Source: Pseudoxanthomonas broegbernensis (GTDB lineage Bacteria > Pseudomonadota > Gammaproteobacteria > Xanthomonadales > Xanthomonadaceae). Taken from it: a stretch of DNA of 64,000 nt. The stretch is from assembly GCF_014202435.1 (NCBI RefSeq), contig NZ_JACHGU010000002.1, positions 310,001-374,000 on the forward strand. The letters run 5' to 3'. The notes beneath the pieces were generated by a model. It did not search any database. It had not been told where the DNA came from and was given only the letters and a program-made list of their open reading frames with translations. Positions 35,882 through 47,181 of this stretch are shown here, piece after piece. Position numbers and translations under genes: made by a program. How positions within the stretch are numbered: position 1 is the first letter of the stretch; each line of letters opens with the position of its first letter.

Positions 35882-35916
35882 AAAGAAAAAGGCGCCGAGG
35901 GGATGCCTGGGCGCCT
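35882..35916 (-). terminator. Probable terminator between tRNA-Lys and tRNA-Leu
   Basis: On the minus strand AGGCGCC (35916 to 35910) pairs with GGCGCCT (35896 to 35890) across a 13-base loop. It is followed by a T-rich run (complement of AAAGAAAAA). It would end transcripts of the Pro-Arg-His-Lys genes before tRNA-Leu. Confidence 0.6.
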
Positions 35917-35921
35917 GATTC

Positions 35922-35997
35922 TGGTGGGCTGTCAAGGATTCGAACCTTGGACCTACTGATTAAGAGTCAGCTGCTCTACCAACTGAGCTAACAGCCC
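35922..35997 (-). tRNA. tRNA-Lys(CTT)
   Basis: The 76-base tRNA has acceptor GGGCTGT/ACAGCCC, anticodon arm GCTGA-CTCTTAA-TCAGT with anticodon CTT, the normal T-arm and encoded CCA. It is the fourth gene of the tRNA cluster in transcription order. Confidence 0.97.
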
Positions 35998-36090
35998 GAA
36001 ACTTCAGAAGCCGCGCAGTCTAGCGGGACCGCGCGGCCCTGACAAGCCGCGCGACCCGTGCGGTGTCGCCGCTTGCCAGCATGGGAGGGG

Positions 36091-36167
36091 TGGGGTGGCT
36101 GAGGGGATTCGAACCCCCGACCACTGGAATCACAATCCAGTACTCTAACCAACTGAGCTACAGCCAC
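36091..36167 (-). tRNA. tRNA-His(GTG)
   Basis: The tRNA has acceptor GTGGCTG, anticodon arm CTGGA-TTGTGAT-TCCAG with anticodon GTG, and a CCCA end with C as discriminator base. The base at 36168 is G on this strand, giving the extra G-1 needed by histidyl-tRNA synthetase. Confidence 0.97.
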
Positions 36168-36204
36168 CACCGGTGAAACTCAAACCGTCCGCCGGTGCCC
36201 GTCA

Positions 36205-36281
36205 TGGCGCGCCCGGCAGGACTCGAACCTGCAACCGCCGGCTTAGAAGGCCGGTGCTCTATCCGGTTGAGCTACGGGCGC
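36205..36281 (-). tRNA. tRNA-Arg(TCT)
   Basis: The 77-base tRNA has acceptor GCGCCCG/CGGGCGC, anticodon arm CCGGC-CTTCTAA-GCCGG with anticodon TCT (reads AGA/AGG) and encoded CCA. It lies between tRNA-Pro and tRNA-His. Confidence 0.97.
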
Positions 36282-36316
36282 ACAACTGGGTGTCGCATCG
36301 CCCGCTTGCGGCGGGA

Positions 36317-36393
36317 TGGTCGGGGTAGAGGGATTCGAACCCCCGACATCCTGCTCCCAAAGCAGGCGCGCTACCAGACTGCGCTATACCCCG
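36317..36393 (-). tRNA. tRNA-Pro(TGG)
   Basis: The 77-base tRNA has acceptor CGGGGTA/TACCCCG, anticodon arm CCTGC-TTTGGGA-GCAGG with anticodon TGG and encoded CCA. It is first in the minus-strand cluster, divergent from tig, so the shared promoter should lie in 36394-36657. Confidence 0.97.
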
Positions 36394-36657
36394 GTATGCG
36401 GGTCGGCCCCAGAATCGCGCTCAAGCTCCGGTTTGCCGAGCCCGGCTCGCGCGCCGCCGACGGGGCGGTGCGCAAGGCCGGCTATTGTTCGGGATCGCCC
36501 TCGCGGCTGTCAATGCCGCCGGCGCGATCCAGACTGGCGCAGGGCCGGCTGATCGGCGAAACTATCGCGTTTTCCGCTGGCGCCGGCCGGGCGCCGAACA
36601 TCCACCCAACGTGATTTCCGCCGTGGCTGGAGCCGCGGCAGCAGGAGCCAGATCAAC

Positions 36658-37953
36658 ATGCAAGTCTCTGTCGAATCCACCGGCAACCTCGAACGCCGCA
36701 TGAACTTCAGCCTGCCGGCGGAGCAACTGGAGTCGGGCGTCAGCGGCCGCCTGCGCGAGATCGCGCGCACGGTCCGGATCAAGGGCTTCCGCCCGGGCAA
36801 GGTGCCGGCCAAGGTGGTCGAGCAGCGCTATGGCGAACAGGTCAAGGCCGAGGTGCTCAACGGCCTGCTGCGCCAGGCGTTCGACTCGGCCGTGCGCGAG
36901 CACGACCTGCGTCCGGCCGGCAACCCGCGCATCGACCGCGCCGGCGAGGGCGAACTGGATTTCACCGCCACCTTCGAGATCGTCCCGGACTTCGGCGACG
37001 TCGACGTTTCCAAGCTCACCGTGGTCCGCCACACCGCCGAGGTCGCCGACGCCGACATCGACCAGATGATCGAGAACCTGCGCCTGCAGCGCCGCACCTG
37101 GAACAAGGTCGAGCGCGAAGCGAAGGAAGGCGACCTGGTCGCCGGCGGGCTGTGGACCCAGTCCGGCGATTTCCGCCAGCCGGCCGAGGGCGAGGAGCGG
37201 TTCAGCACCGTGATCGGCTCGGCCCAGTTGCTGCCGGCGCTGGAGGCCGCGCTGGCCGGTCTGCAGCCCGGCGTGGAGCACGTGCTGGACGTGGCCTTCC
37301 CGGAGAACTGGCGCCAGCCGCAACTGGCCGGCAAGACCGCCCAGGTGCACGTGACCCTGGCCCAGGTGTCCGAGCCGGTGCTGCCGGAGGTCGATGCCGC
37401 GTTCATCAAGAGCTTCGGCGTGAAGAGCGGCCAGGCCGACAAGTTCCGCGAGGACATCCGCACCAACCTGGAGCGCGAGCTCAGGGGCGCGCTGATGACC
37501 CGCCTGCGCCGCGAGGTGGGCGAGCAGCTCACCGCCACCTGGGCCCACGTCGAACTGCCGCCGCGCCTGGTCGAGAACGAGGCCCGCGGCATGCTCGCCC
37601 AGCAGGTCGAGCAGGTCCGTCGCAGCGGCCGCGACCCCGGCCAGCCGCCGGCCAACGCCCACGAGCAGTTCCTGGAGGCCGCGCGCAAGCGCGTCCTGGC
37701 CGGCCTGCTGGTCGGCGAGGTGGCCCGCCGCCACGACCTGCGCCTGGACCCCAAGCGCGTGAACGAGACCCTGCGCCTGATCGCCTCCACCTACGAGGAG
37801 CCGGAGCAGGTCATTGAGATGTACCGCAACGACCCCCAGTTGATGCAGGGACTGCAGGCCCGGGTGATGGAGGAGCAGGTGATCGACTGGATCTCCGAGC
37901 GCGCCCAGCGCACCGAGCAGGCGCTGTCGTTCCAGGAAGCGATCCGGGGATGA
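36658..37953 (+). CDS. tig: Trigger factor
   Basis: The 431-residue ribosome-associated chaperone has the N-terminal ribosome-binding signature [18 protein letters not shown] central FKBP-like prolyl isomerase domain follows (about 150-245), then the long C-terminal helical arms. It meets nascent chains at the exit tunnel. It heads the tig-clpP-clpX-lon-hupB-ppiD protein quality-control cluster. The FKBP domain is divergent ([11 protein letters not shown] in place of the usual motif), as in other xanthomonads, so isomerase activity may be weak. Confidence 0.96.
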   Translation: MQVSVESTGNLERRMNFSLPAEQLESGVSGRLREIARTVRIKGFRPGKVPAKVVEQRYGEQVKAEVLNGLLRQAFDSAVREHDLRPAGNPRIDRAGEGELDFTATFEIVPDFGDVDVSKLTVVRHTAEVADADIDQMIENLRLQRRTWNKVEREAKEGDLVAGGLWTQSGDFRQPAEGEERFSTVIGSAQLLPALEAALAGLQPGVEHVLDVAFPENWRQPQLAGKTAQVHVTLAQVSEPVLPEVDAAFIKSFGVKSGQADKFREDIRTNLERELRGALMTRLRREVGEQLTATWAHVELPPRLVENEARGMLAQQVEQVRRSGRDPGQPPANAHEQFLEAARKRVLAGLLVGEVARRHDLRLDPKRVNETLRLIASTYEEPEQVIEMYRNDPQLMQGLQARVMEEQVIDWISERAQRTEQALSFQEAIRG

Positions 37954-37968
37954 CCGCGCCGTGGCGAG

Positions 37969-38022
37969 GCGGCCCCTCGGGGCCGCTCCCGCCGCCGCAG
38001 CCGGCGGCCCGCCCAGGCGGGC
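37969..38022 (+). other. Array of GC-rich hairpins between tig and clpP
   Basis: Three potential stems follow one another: GCGGCCCC/GGGGCCGC (37969-37986), GCCGCC/GGCGGC (37991-38008) and GCCCGCC/GGCGGGC (38007-38022). The second and third share two bases and compete. None has a T tract, so they may act in RNA processing or attenuation rather than termination. Confidence 0.5.
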
Positions 38023-38065
38023 GCCGCCCGCGTTCCCCACAGGCCAACCACGAGGCGCCAGCACC

Positions 38066-38695
38066 ATGAGCATGATCCCGACCACAGCCCTGAATCTGGT
38101 CCCGATGGTGGTCGAGCAGACCAGCCGCGGCGAGCGCGCCTACGACATCTATTCGCGCCTGCTCAAGGAGCGGGTGATCTTCCTGGTCGGACCGGTCGAA
38201 GACCACGTGGCCAACGTGATCATCGCCCAGATGCTGTTCCTGGAGGCCGAGAACCCCGAGAAGGACATCAGCCTTTACATCAATTCGCCCGGCGGCCTGG
38301 TCACGGCCGGCATGGCGATCTACGACACCATGCAGTACATCAAGCCGGACGTGAGCACCATCTGCGTCGGCCAGGCGGCCAGCATGGGCGCGGTGCTGCT
38401 GGCGGCGGGCGCGGCCGGCAAGCGCTACGCGCTGCCCAACTCGCGGGTGATGATCCACCAGCCGCTGGGCGGCTTCCAGGGCCAGGCCACCGACATCGAC
38501 ATCCACGCCCGCGAGATCCTGAGCATGCGCGCGCGGCTGAACGAGATCCTGGCCCAGCACACCGGGCAGAGCATCGAGACCATCGCCCGGGACACCGAGC
38601 GGGACAACTTCAAGAGCGCCAGCGAGGCCAAGGCCTACGGCCTGGTGGACGAGGTCCTGCAGCGGCGTACGGACGACTCGATCCAGGCCGGTTGA
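38066..38695 (+). CDS. clpP: ATP-dependent Clp protease proteolytic subunit
   Basis: The 209-residue serine protease has the catalytic triad Ser106 (GQAASMGA), His131 (MIHQPLGG) and Asp180. It assembles into two heptameric rings that degrade proteins unfolded by ClpX. ATG 38066 is chosen with CGAGG about ten bases upstream; a second ATG two codons on (38072) is also possible. The N-terminal residues are a propeptide in other species. It follows tig by 112 bases filled with hairpins. Confidence 0.97.
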   Translation: MSMIPTTALNLVPMVVEQTSRGERAYDIYSRLLKERVIFLVGPVEDHVANVIIAQMLFLEAENPEKDISLYINSPGGLVTAGMAIYDTMQYIKPDVSTICVGQAASMGAVLLAAGAAGKRYALPNSRVMIHQPLGGFQGQATDIDIHAREILSMRARLNEILAQHTGQSIETIARDTERDNFKSASEAKAYGLVDEVLQRRTDDSIQAG

Positions 38696-38781
38696 GCCGG
38701 CCTGCCAGCCCCCTCGGCCGCGGCCGCCCGGCAGGGCGGCACGTGCCTTGCAGGCCCCCCGATGGCCCGGCCCGGCGCGCG

Positions 38782-38810
38782 TCTGTGCGGCCTGGGCCCT
38801 GTGCTATTCT
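38782..38810 (+). promoter_or_regulatory. Possible extended -10 promoter of clpX
   Basis: TGC-TATTCT (38802-38810) forms an extended -10. A poor -35 (TCTGTG, 38782-38787) lies 17 bases upstream. It would give clpX a transcript separate from clpP, starting about 40 bases before its ATG. Confidence 0.5.
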
Positions 38811-38858
38811 CGAATCGAAGCCCCGCTGCGGCGGGCTGGAACACTGGAAAAGCGAAGC

Positions 38859-40148
38859 ATGAGCGAAGACCGGCAAGGCCGTTCCGGCGACAGCAACAAG
38901 ATCCTGTACTGCTCGTTCTGCGGCAAGAGCCAGCACGAGGTGCGCAAGCTGATCGCCGGCCCGAGCGTGTTCATCTGCGATGAATGCGTGGAGCTCTGCA
39001 ACGACATCATCCGCGAGGAACTGGAAGAGAAGGCCCAGTCCGCACGCAGCTCGCTGCCCAAGCCGCGCGAGATCCTCGAGGTCCTGGACCAGTACGTGAT
39101 CGGCCAGCAGCGGGCCAAGAAGACCCTCGCGGTGGCCGTCTACAACCACTACAAGCGGATCGAGAGCCGCCAGCGCAACGAGGAAGTGGAGCTGGCCAAG
39201 TCCAACATCCTGCTGGTCGGCCCGACCGGCTCGGGCAAGACCCTGCTGGCCGAGACCCTGGCGCGGCTGCTCAACGTGCCCTTCACCATGGCCGATGCGA
39301 CCACCCTGACCGAGGCCGGCTACGTCGGCGAGGACGTGGAGAACATCATTCAAAAGCTGCTGCAGAAGTGCGACTACGACGTCGACAAGGCGCAGCAGGG
39401 CATCGTCTACATCGACGAGATCGACAAGATCTCGCGCAAGAGCGAGAACCCGTCCATCACCCGCGACGTGTCCGGCGAGGGCGTGCAGCAGGCGCTGCTG
39501 AAGCTGATCGAAGGCACCCTGGCCAGCGTGCCGCCGCAGGGCGGGCGCAAGCACCCGCAGCAGGAATTCCTGCAGGTGGACACCAAGAACATCCTGTTCA
39601 TCGTCGGCGGCGCGTTCGCCGGGCTGGACAAGATCATCCAGCAGCGCAGTTCCGAGGCCGGCGGCATCGGCTTCGGGGCCAAGGTCAAGAGCACGGTGCG
39701 CAAGGCCGACATCGGCAAGGTGCTGGCCGAGGTGGAGCCGGAGGACCTGATCAAGTTCGGCCTGATCCCCGAGTTCGTCGGCCGCCTGCCGGTGGTGGCC
39801 ACGCTGGAGGAGCTGGACGAGGCCGCCCTGGTCAAGATCCTCAGCGAGCCGAAGAACGCCATCACCAAGCAGTTCAAGAAGCTGTTCGAGATGGAGGGCG
39901 TGGACCTGGAGTTCCGGCCCGACGCGCTGTCGGCCATCGCCCGCAAGGCGCTCAAGCGCAAGACCGGTGCCCGCGGCCTGCGCACCATCGTCGAATCGGT
40001 GCTGCTGGACACCATGTACGAGCTGCCCTCGGCCGAGAACGTCAGCAAGGTGGTGGTGGACGAGTCGGTGATCGAGCACAAGACCGAGCCGTACCTGATC
40101 TACCAGACCCCGCCGCCGGCCGCGCCCAAGGTCGCGTCGGCCGAGTAG
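38859..40148 (+). CDS. clpX: ATP-dependent Clp protease ATP-binding subunit ClpX
   Basis: The 429-residue AAA+ unfoldase begins with a zinc-binding domain (Cys18, Cys21, Cys40, Cys43). It shows Walker A GPTGSGKT, Walker [11 protein letters not shown], the pore loop GYVGEDV, and the ClpP-docking IGF-type loop GGIGFGAKV. It delivers ssrA-tagged and other substrates to ClpP. ATG 38859 gives the exact family N-terminus. It is followed by a strong terminator, so lon is a separate unit. Confidence 0.97.
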   Translation: MSEDRQGRSGDSNKILYCSFCGKSQHEVRKLIAGPSVFICDECVELCNDIIREELEEKAQSARSSLPKPREILEVLDQYVIGQQRAKKTLAVAVYNHYKRIESRQRNEEVELAKSNILLVGPTGSGKTLLAETLARLLNVPFTMADATTLTEAGYVGEDVENIIQKLLQKCDYDVDKAQQGIVYIDEIDKISRKSENPSITRDVSGEGVQQALLKLIEGTLASVPPQGGRKHPQQEFLQVDTKNILFIVGGAFAGLDKIIQQRSSEAGGIGFGAKVKSTVRKADIGKVLAEVEPEDLIKFGLIPEFVGRLPVVATLEELDEAALVKILSEPKNAITKQFKKLFEMEGVDLEFRPDALSAIARKALKRKTGARGLRTIVESVLLDTMYELPSAENVSKVVVDESVIEHKTEPYLIYQTPPPAAPKVASAE

Positions 40149-40184
40149 CCCGCGCGGATCGCGCCGGCGCCCGCCGGCCGTCGA

Positions 40185-40226
40185 AAACCACCCCCGTCGC
40201 GGCTTGCCGCGGCGGGGGTTTGTTTT
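40185..40226 (+). terminator. Rho-independent terminator of clpX
   Basis: ACCCCCGTCGCGGC pairs with GCCGCGGCGGGGGT through one G-U pair, followed by TTTGTTTT. It separates the clp genes from the lon promoter. Confidence 0.87.
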
Positions 40227-40264
40227 CTGCAAGCCATTGATCCGGCACGGGTATTGGCGTGCGT

Positions 40265-40293
40265 CTTGCATCGCCCGCGGTCAGCCCCCATAA
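40265..40293 (+). promoter_or_regulatory. Sigma-32-type heat-shock promoter of lon
   Basis: CTTGCAT (40265-40271), a 14-base spacer, then CCCCATAA (40286-40293), match the RpoH consensus CTTGAAA-N13/14-CCCCATNT closely, including spacing. Transcription would start near 40300, about 43 bases before the lon ATG. Confidence 0.75.
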
Positions 40294-40342
40294 CGGGGCC
40301 AGGACGGCCGAGACCGTCGCCCCCATGATTTCCGGAGCCTCC

Positions 40343-42811
<2,469 letters not shown>

Positions 42812-42858
42812 GGCCCGGTTCCATTGGCAGAAACCCGCGCCGTTGCTGCATTTCCGGC

Positions 42859-42887
42859 TTGCCGCAGGGGGTGGCGCCCTGTATAAC
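42859..42887 (+). promoter_or_regulatory. Probable sigma-70 promoter of hupB
   Basis: TTGCCG (42859-42864) and TATAAC (42882-42887) are exactly 17 bases apart. The start would be near 42895, leaving a leader of about 110 bases before hupB. Confidence 0.7.
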
Positions 42888-43004
42888 GGGCGCACCCGCC
42901 GACAGTGCGAGATCGTACGGCGGATCGGAACATCGGGCACGTCCTAAGGGTCGCGCGGCCCGGTCACTCATCTCGCGGCGTGGCCGCACAGGGAGCAAAG
43001 ACGC

Positions 43005-43277
43005 ATGAACAAAACCGATCTGATCGACGCCGTTTCCGGCGAAGCCGAAGTCACCAAGGCCGAAGCCGCCCGTGCGGTCGATGCGGTCATCAACTCCATC
43101 ACCAAGGCGCTGAAGAAGGGCGACGCGGTGACCCTGGTCGGCTTCGGCACCTTCCAGGTGCGCAAGCGCGCCGCCCGTACCGGCCGCAACCCGAAGACCG
43201 GCGAGACCATCAAGATCAAGGCTTCGAAGAACCCGGCCTTCAAGGCTGGCAAGGCACTGAAGGACGCTGTAAACTAA
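43005..43277 (+). CDS. hupB: Nucleoid protein HU
   Basis: The 90-residue histone-like protein shows [10 protein letters not shown] at the start, [18 protein letters not shown] at the beta arm that enters the DNA minor groove, and the terminal [12 protein letters not shown]. It bends and compacts DNA as a dimer. A GGGAGC ribosome-binding site lies upstream. tRNA-Val begins 34 bases after the stop with no terminator seen between, so the tRNA may be processed from the hupB transcript. Confidence 0.97.
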   Translation: MNKTDLIDAVSGEAEVTKAEAARAVDAVINSITKALKKGDAVTLVGFGTFQVRKRAARTGRNPKTGETIKIKASKNPAFKAGKALKDAVN

Positions 43278-43311
43278 TCGGCCCGCTGCCTGGGGCAGGG
43301 TGCACGCATCC

Positions 43312-43386
43312 GGGTGCTTAGCTCAGCGGTAGAGCGTCGCCCTTACAAGGCGAGGGTCGGGGGTTCGAAACCCTCAGCACCCACCA
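43312..43386 (+). tRNA. tRNA-Val(TAC)
   Basis: The 75-base tRNA has acceptor GGGTGCT/AGCACCC, anticodon arm TCGCC-CTTACAA-GGCGA with anticodon TAC and encoded CCA. It lies 34 bases downstream of hupB. Confidence 0.97.
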
Positions 43387-43445
43387 GCTTTCGGGCGGCG
43401 CGGCAAGAGGTTCGGGTGGTCTAGCGGAAACATCGCCAAGCCACT

Positions 43446-43451
43446 TACAAT
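43446..43451 (+). promoter_or_regulatory. Probable -10 box of tRNA-Asp
   Basis: TACAAT lies 15 bases before the mature 5' end of tRNA-Asp, a typical tRNA promoter position. The -35 region is poor. Confidence 0.5.
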
Positions 43452-43466
43452 GTGTCGCACCAACGC

Positions 43467-43543
43467 GGAGTGGTAGTTCAGTCGGTTAGAATGCTGGCCT
43501 GTCACGCCGGAGGTCGCGGGTTCGAGTCCCGTCCACTCCGCCA
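43467..43543 (+). tRNA. tRNA-Asp(GTC)
   Basis: The 77-base tRNA has acceptor GGAGTGG/CCACTCC, anticodon loop CTGTCAC with anticodon GTC, discriminator G and encoded CCA. An intrinsic terminator follows eight bases later. Confidence 0.97.
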
Positions 43544-43550
43544 CTATACG

Positions 43551-43586
43551 GAAAGCCCCTGAGCGATCAGGGGCTTTCATTTTTTC
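43551..43586 (+). terminator. Rho-independent terminator after tRNA-Asp
   Basis: GAAAGCCCCTGA (43551-43562) and TCAGGGGCTTTC (43567-43578) form a perfect twelve-pair stem with loop GCGA, followed by ATTTTTTCC. Confidence 0.93.
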
Positions 43587-43735
43587 CGGGATACCCGCAT
43601 CTGGCAACCGGTTCGCGCGGCGCGGCGGTCCGTCCCTATCTCCGCACCGCCGGAACGGGCCCTACTGGACCATGTGCGGACGCGTCGGGTTAAACTCTCG
43701 CGCTTACATTCGCCGCTTACCACTGGGCTGGGACA

Positions 43736-45712
43736 ATGCTGCAGAAACTCCGCGACCGGACTTCGGGTTGGGCCGCCACGATCGTCATCGGGCTGCTGAC
43801 CCTCCCGTTCCTTCTCGTCGTCGACCAGGGCTACATGGGAGGCCTGGGCGCCAACAGCGTCGCCCAGGTCAAGGCGCCGCCGACGTGGTGGTCGGGCGCG
43901 CCCTCCTGGTGGCCGGTGTCGAAGGTGTGGCGGCACGAGGACGTGGGCGTGGAGGAATTCCGCCAGCGCTTCGAGCAGGAGCGCATGCAGCAGCGCCAGC
44001 AGCAGGGCGAGGACTTCGACCCGCGCGCGTTCGAGAGCATCGAGAACAAGCGCCGGGTGCTGGAGGGGCTGATCGACGAGAAGGCGCTGCTGCTGGCCGC
44101 AAGCCGCGCCGGCATCACCGTCGGCGATGCGGCGGTGCGCGACTACATCGAGAGCATTCCCGCGTTCCAGGTGGACGGCCGCTTCGACGCCACGCGCTAT
44201 CAGTTGGCGTTGTCCTCGCAGGTGCCGGCGCGTACCCCGCGCCAGTTCGAGGAGCTGGTGAGGCAGTCGCTGCAGCAGTCGCTGCTGCCCAGCGGCATCG
44301 GCACCTCCGCATTCGCCACCGAGGCGGAAGTGGACCGCATCCTGCGCCTGTCGGGCGAAACCCGCGACGCGGAAGTGGCGCTGCTGCCGCTGCAGGAGGA
44401 GGACGCCGCTGCGGTCTCCGAGGCCGAGCTCCAGGCCTGGTACGACGCGCACAAGAACGATTTCCTGCACCCGGAATCGGTGGCCATCGAGTACGTGGAG
44501 GTCGGCGCCGGGCAACTGCCCGCGCCGGCCGAGGCCGACGAGGCGACCCTGCGCAGCCGCTACCAGGAGGAGCGGGCGCGCTTCGTCGAGCCCGAGCGCC
44601 GCCTGGCGTCCCACATCCTGGTGCGGGTGGAGGCCGGGGCCGACGAGGCCACGCGCAAGGCCGCCGAGGAGAAGGCCGCGCGCCTGGCCGGCGAGGCCGC
44701 GGCGGAAGGTGCGGATTTCGACGCGCTGGCCAAGGCCAATTCCGAGGACCCCGGTTCGCGCGACAGCGGCGGTGACCTGGGCTGGGTCGAGCGCGGCCTG
44801 ATGGTGGCGCCGTTCGAGGAAGCGCTGTTCGCGATGCAGCCGGGCGAGGTGCGCGGGCCGGTGAAGACCGACTTCGGCTACCACGTGCTGAAGCTGCGCG
44901 AGGTCGATGCCGGCGCGCAGGTACCGTTCGAGCAGGCGCGCGAGGAACTGGCGCGCGAACAGGCACAGGCCGATAGCGAGCGCGCCTACAGCGAGCTGAC
45001 CGGGCGCCTGACCGACCTGATCTACCAGAACCCCTCGTCCCTGGAGCCGGCGGCGCGCGAGACCGGGTTGCAGGTACAGAAGCTGGGCCCGTTCACCCGC
45101 GAGCAGGCGATGGGCGTGGCGGCCGCGCCGGGGGTCAGGCGCGCGGCGTTCTCCGAGGCGCTGATCGAGGACGGCACGGCCAGCGACCCGATCGAACTGG
45201 GTCCGAACCACAGCGTGGTCATCCGCGTGATCGACCATGCGCCGGAGCAGGCCAGGCCCTTGGCCGAGGTGCACGAGGCGGTCGAGGCGGCGATCCGCGC
45301 CGATCGCCGTGAGAAGGCGGCGGTGGCGGCGGCAGAGGCGCTGGTCGAGCGCCTGAAGGCGGGCGAGGCGCTGGCCGACGTGGCCGCCGGGGCGGGAGCC
45401 GAGGTGGTGCCGCTGCAGGGCCTGCCGCGTGGTGCGCCGGTGCCTTCGCAGGCGGCCAACCGCATCCTCTTCGAAGCCGCGCCGCCGGAACAGGGCAAGC
45501 CCTCGGTGGGGCGCTTCGGCCTGCAGGATGGGCGCCAGGCGGTCTTCGTCCTCGATGCGGTGCATCCGGGCAAGCCGGAGGAATTGTCGAAGGAACAGCG
45601 CGAGCAGTTGCGCGGGCAGCTTGCGCAGCTCGACGGCGCGGCGGCGGCCGACGACTACGTGCGCCGGCTGCGCCAGCGCTTCGTCGTGGTGGTGCAGGAA
45701 AGCCAGTTGTAA
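43736..45712 (+). CDS. ppiD: Periplasmic folding chaperone PpiD (SurA N-terminal and parvulin domains)
   Basis: The 658-residue protein has one N-terminal transmembrane anchor (about 12-30, IVIGLLTLPFLLVV). A SurA-like chaperone region and a single parvulin domain (about 285-390) follow, the latter with ASHILVR, EDPGSRDSGGDLGWV and VKTDFGYHVLKL. The C-terminal part is helical and Ala/Glu-rich. PpiD sits at the Sec translocon and helps exported proteins fold. Its position after hupB and the clp-lon genes is conserved. A terminator follows at 45740. Confidence 0.94.
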   Translation: MLQKLRDRTSGWAATIVIGLLTLPFLLVVDQGYMGGLGANSVAQVKAPPTWWSGAPSWWPVSKVWRHEDVGVEEFRQRFEQERMQQRQQQGEDFDPRAFESIENKRRVLEGLIDEKALLLAASRAGITVGDAAVRDYIESIPAFQVDGRFDATRYQLALSSQVPARTPRQFEELVRQSLQQSLLPSGIGTSAFATEAEVDRILRLSGETRDAEVALLPLQEEDAAAVSEAELQAWYDAHKNDFLHPESVAIEYVEVGAGQLPAPAEADEATLRSRYQEERARFVEPERRLASHILVRVEAGADEATRKAAEEKAARLAGEAAAEGADFDALAKANSEDPGSRDSGGDLGWVERGLMVAPFEEALFAMQPGEVRGPVKTDFGYHVLKLREVDAGAQVPFEQAREELAREQAQADSERAYSELTGRLTDLIYQNPSSLEPAARETGLQVQKLGPFTREQAMGVAAAPGVRRAAFSEALIEDGTASDPIELGPNHSVVIRVIDHAPEQARPLAEVHEAVEAAIRADRREKAAVAAAEALVERLKAGEALADVAAGAGAEVVPLQGLPRGAPVPSQAANRILFEAAPPEQGKPSVGRFGLQDGRQAVFVLDAVHPGKPEELSKEQREQLRGQLAQLDGAAAADDYVRRLRQRFVVVVQESQL

Positions 45713-45739
45713 ATCCGCCGCGCAGCGGCAGGGTATCGG

Positions 45740-45773
45740 GGGCGCGGGGTGGAAATCCCGCGCCCTTCTATTT
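45740..45773 (+). terminator. Rho-independent terminator of ppiD
   Basis: GGGCGCGGG (45740-45748) and CCCGCGCCC (45757-45765) form a nine-pair stem with an eight-base loop, followed by TTCTATTT. Confidence 0.75.
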
Positions 45774-45912
45774 CATGGGCCGGTTCGGAAGACCGGGGTG
45801 GCGATGCATCGCCCCGAAACCGCCGGGAGCGCCCTTGGGCGCGAGGGCTTGCTCCGTTGCCGGCCCCTCGCCGCGCCCGACGCTTCCACGATCACGGCGA
45901 TGCATGCGGGCA

Positions 45913-47181
45913 TCACTCGATACGCAGGATCATCCCGGGGCGCAGCACGCTGCGGCGCCCCAGCCCGTTCAGTTCGAGCAGGCGATCCAGTCCCAGGCCA
46001 TGGCGGCGGGCGATGCTCCAGGCCGACTCGCCGCCGCTCACGACATGGATGTGCCTGGTGGCGGCACCGGCTTCGTGGCCGGTCCGGGGCGATGCCGGCA
46101 CGGCTGCCGTCGTCGTCGCCCCTGCTTCCGCCATCGCCGCGGCCGTGGACGCCTCCGCCATGGCCGGCGCCGATACCGGCACCAGGGCGAGGGGCGCCTC
46201 GCCGCGCGGCCAGCGGCCGTTGGCCAGCGCCGGGTTCAACCGGCCCAGCGCGGCCGGGTCGTGACCGTTGTGCCGGGCCCAGGCATCGAGGCGATCGTCG
46301 CCCTCCAGCCGCCTTGCATGCAGGCGCTGTACCGGCCGGTCCAGGCCATCGCGCCATTGGGCGCGCTCGTCCGCCTGTTCGAGCACGCAGGCCAGCGCAT
46401 GCAGCTTGTCCACGTAGGCGTGGGTGATGGGCGACAGGCCGGGAAGGTCGGCGGGCGTGGCGTCCGGCGCGCTCGAACCGCTGCGCCTGAGCGACTGCAG
46501 CAGGCGGTGCTCGCCTGCGTTGTAGGCCATCGCGGCCAGGCGCCAGTTGCCGCCGAACATGCCGTTGAGCGTCTTGAGGTAGCGCACCGCGGCGCGCGTG
46601 GACTCGGCCGGCGACAACCGCGCGTCGTAGCCGTCGCCGACGTGGAGTCCGTGATGGCGGGCGGTGACGGCCGCCAGTTGCCACAGGCCGGCCGGGCCGC
46701 CCTTCGCCCGCGCGGCGGGGGCATAGCCGCTCTCGATGAAGGGGATGAGCGCGAATTCGGTAGGCAGGTGCGCCTCGCGAAGCGCATCGACGACATGCCC
46801 GAACAGCGGCAGTGCGTCGCTGCCCGGATCGGCCAGCCGCGACGGTGCGTGGGCGAAATGACGCAGCCAGCGCGTGTCGTCGCCGTCGCATCCGGGATCG
46901 GCCAGGCCCTGGCGGAAGGCGGCATAGATGTCCCGGCCGCTGCGCATGGCCGGGTCCGCGGTGGAATCGGCCGCCGGGTTAGGTGAAACCGGAATCGGCG
47001 CCGCCGGGATTTGCGGCGCATCGGCATCCGGTGCCGTTTCCGCGATGGCGCTTTGGTGCGCGGCGGAGAGGGCGGTCCGTTCCGCCTCCGCCTCGGGCGG
47101 TGCCCCGGTGCCAGCCGTGGCCGTCGCGGCAAGCGCCAGGGCGAGCGTGGCCGACGACGCCGTGGCGCGGGCGCGCCTCAT
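45913..47181 (-). CDS. MltD-like lytic transglycosylase with one LysM domain
   Basis: The 422-residue protein has a signal peptide (about 1-25) and a disordered Ala/Pro segment. A GH23 lytic transglycosylase domain follows, with the catalytic Glu in IPFIESGY, GGPAGLWQLAAVTA and MAYNAGEHRL. A C-terminal LysM (about 380-422, VVSGGESAWSIARRHG) should bind peptidoglycan. It cleaves glycan strands in the periplasm. MltD of Escherichia coli has two LysM units, so this is a shorter version. ATG 47181 overlaps the gloB stop in ATGA; a GTG at 47202 is an alternative start. Confidence 0.9.
   Translation of the reverse strand: MRRARATASSATLALALAATATAGTGAPPEAEAERTALSAAHQSAIAETAPDADAPQIPAAPIPVSPNPAADSTADPAMRSGRDIYAAFRQGLADPGCDGDDTRWLRHFAHAPSRLADPGSDALPLFGHVVDALREAHLPTEFALIPFIESGYAPAARAKGGPAGLWQLAAVTARHHGLHVGDGYDARLSPAESTRAAVRYLKTLNGMFGGNWRLAAMAYNAGEHRLLQSLRRSGSSAPDATPADLPGLSPITHAYVDKLHALACVLEQADERAQWRDGLDRPVQRLHARRLEGDDRLDAWARHNGHDPAALGRLNPALANGRWPRGEAPLALVPVSAPAMAEASTAAAMAEAGATTTAAVPASPRTGHEAGAATRHIHVVSGGESAWSIARRHGLGLDRLLELNGLGRRSVLRPGMILRIE

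Noticed and set aside
35723-36393. Possible integration hotspot at the five-tRNA cluster
   Set aside because: No integrase, direct repeat of a tRNA 3' end or change in base composition was seen on either side; flanking genes are core.
43312-43543. Small coding frames overlapping the tRNA-Val and tRNA-Asp genes
   Set aside because: The frames have no start signals, and the tRNA folds explain the sequence fully.
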